Positions 63,485 through 64,000 of a DNA stretch of 64,000 nt are shown here, in pieces (position 1 is the first letter of the stretch; each line of letters begins with the position of its first letter). The notes beneath the pieces are model-generated. The model was not told the origin of the DNA, made no database searches, and worked only from the letters and a program-made list of their open reading frames with translations. The position numbers and the translations under genes were made by a program. This DNA comes from CAVQJU01 sp963712905. GTDB lineage: Bacteria; Acidobacteriota; Vicinamibacteria; Vicinamibacterales; CAVVIG01. The DNA lies in the NCBI GenBank assembly GCA_963712905.1, contig CAVQJU010000011.1, forward strand, positions 1 through 64,000. The letters run 5' to 3'.

Positions 63485-64000
63485 CTATTTCTTCTTGTTG
63501 TCCGGATGCCTGTCGGCGGGGTCCGGCAGCCGCGGCAGGTCCGCGCCGACCGGCGGCGCCAGCAGCCCGGCCTTGACGTACGTGGACAGCTTGTCGCGCG
63601 TGTCGCTGATATCGAGATTCCGCATCGTCAGCTGGCCGATACGGTCCTGCGGAGTGAACGCCGATTCTCCTTTTTCCATCGTCAGGCGCTCGGGCTTGTA
63701 GGTGAGGTTCGGGCTCACCGTGTCGACGATGGAGTAGTCGTTGCCTCGCCGCAGCTCGAGCGTGACTTCGCCCGTGACGGCGCGCGCGACCCATCGCTGC
63801 GCGGTTTCGCGCAGCATCAGGGCCTGCGAGTCGAACCAGCGGCCCTGGTAGAGAAACCGGCCGAGCCGGCGGCCGTCCGTCGCGGTACTGCTCGATCGTG
63901 TCCTCGTTGTGGATGCCGGTGATCAGCCGCTCGTAGCCGATGAAGAGGAGCGCCATGCCGGGCGCTTCGTAGATGCCGCGGCTTTTCGCCTCGATGATCC
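63485..64000 (-). CDS. argG: argininosuccinate synthase, C-terminal part (5' end outside window)
   Basis: IIEAKSRGIYEAPGMALLFI, GYERLITGIHNEDTIEQYRD, MLRETAQRWVARAVTGEVTL, ELRRGNDYSIVDTVSPNLTY, KPERLTMEKGESAFTPQDRI and GQLTMRNLDISDTRDKLSTY match the C-terminal half of E. coli-type ArgG closely. A missing base near 63878 breaks the frame between EQYRD and GRRLGRFLYQGRWFDSQAL. Joins citrulline and aspartate using ATP in arginine synthesis. The Lys/Pro-rich tail (PADRHPDNKKK) is short. The stop touches the next gene's ATG. Confidence 0.93.

Noticed and set aside
1..64000. Insertion sequence, integrase or prophage
   Set aside because: No transposase, integrase or phage motif was seen on either strand; repeats occur without an encoded mobilising enzyme.

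Overview
The window is high-GC bacterial DNA, densely packed, with no rRNA, tRNA or CRISPR seen. The gene content suggests Acidobacteriota, most likely a Vicinamibacteria-type soil or sediment organism. The hints are two Oar-like TonB receptors with a carboxypeptidase-regulatory N-terminus, many exported proteins of a GRWEG(N/D)TLVV family, Tat-exported Mo-hydroxylases and MmgE/PrpD, an ADOP-type permease fragment, and abundant degenerate CACAGAG and AAAGTTCAAAGT intergenic repeats. This assignment rests on gene content only. About 18 genes carry apparent 1-nt indels, so many 'broken' genes may be indel errors of the assembly rather than real decay. The first 4 kb is worst affected.

Layout. 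0-5.2 kb: frameshifted exported protein, VOC protein and NHL-repeat protein around a 1.9 kb stretch with no supportable gene. 5.2-11 kb: HupE/UreJ membrane protein, a broken TonB receptor, and an ExeA-like ATPase with SPOR domain. 11-16 kb: beta-helix protein, an XRE-regulated membrane module with two palindromic operators, an intact NHL protein and a double VOC protein. 16-19.7 kb: four-gene overlapping operon (atypical metallo-beta-lactamase fold protein plus three exported proteins). 19.8-25.2 kb: esterase, SDR, and a two-subunit 2Fe-2S/Mo hydroxylase. 25.2-34.7 kb: small membrane proteins, APC transporter, YtcJ-like amidohydrolase, SGNH hydrolase, YceI, LRR protein, LLM oxidoreductase, zinc ribbon, dienelactone hydrolase. 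34.8-37.5 kb: four paralogous small lipoprotein-like proteins and an OmpR-type regulator. 38.7-41.7 kb: three-subunit NAD(P) transhydrogenase. 41.7-43.2 kb: M28 peptidase and a permease remnant caught between inverted repeats. 43.2-48.3 kb: an apparent operon of Tat-exported ThDP enzyme, cytochrome c, 2Fe-2S subunit and Mo-hydroxylase subunit. 48.3-55.2 kb: three more GRWEG-family proteins, Xaa-Pro aminopeptidase, MerR regulator. 55.2-64 kb: amidohydrolase, TonB receptor, MmgE/PrpD, lipocalin-like, HhH protein, membrane protein and the 3' part of argG.

The general theme is envelope and periplasmic catabolism: outer-membrane uptake, exported hydrolases (esterase, SGNH, amidohydrolases, peptidases) and exported redox enzymes feeding a c-type cytochrome. 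The most original candidates are the 43.2-48.3 kb periplasmic ThDP/cytochrome/Mo-hydroxylase operon, the 16.0-19.7 kb operon, and several families of structured intergenic repeats (TTCA-loop hairpins, CACAGAG long hairpins, nested composite elements).
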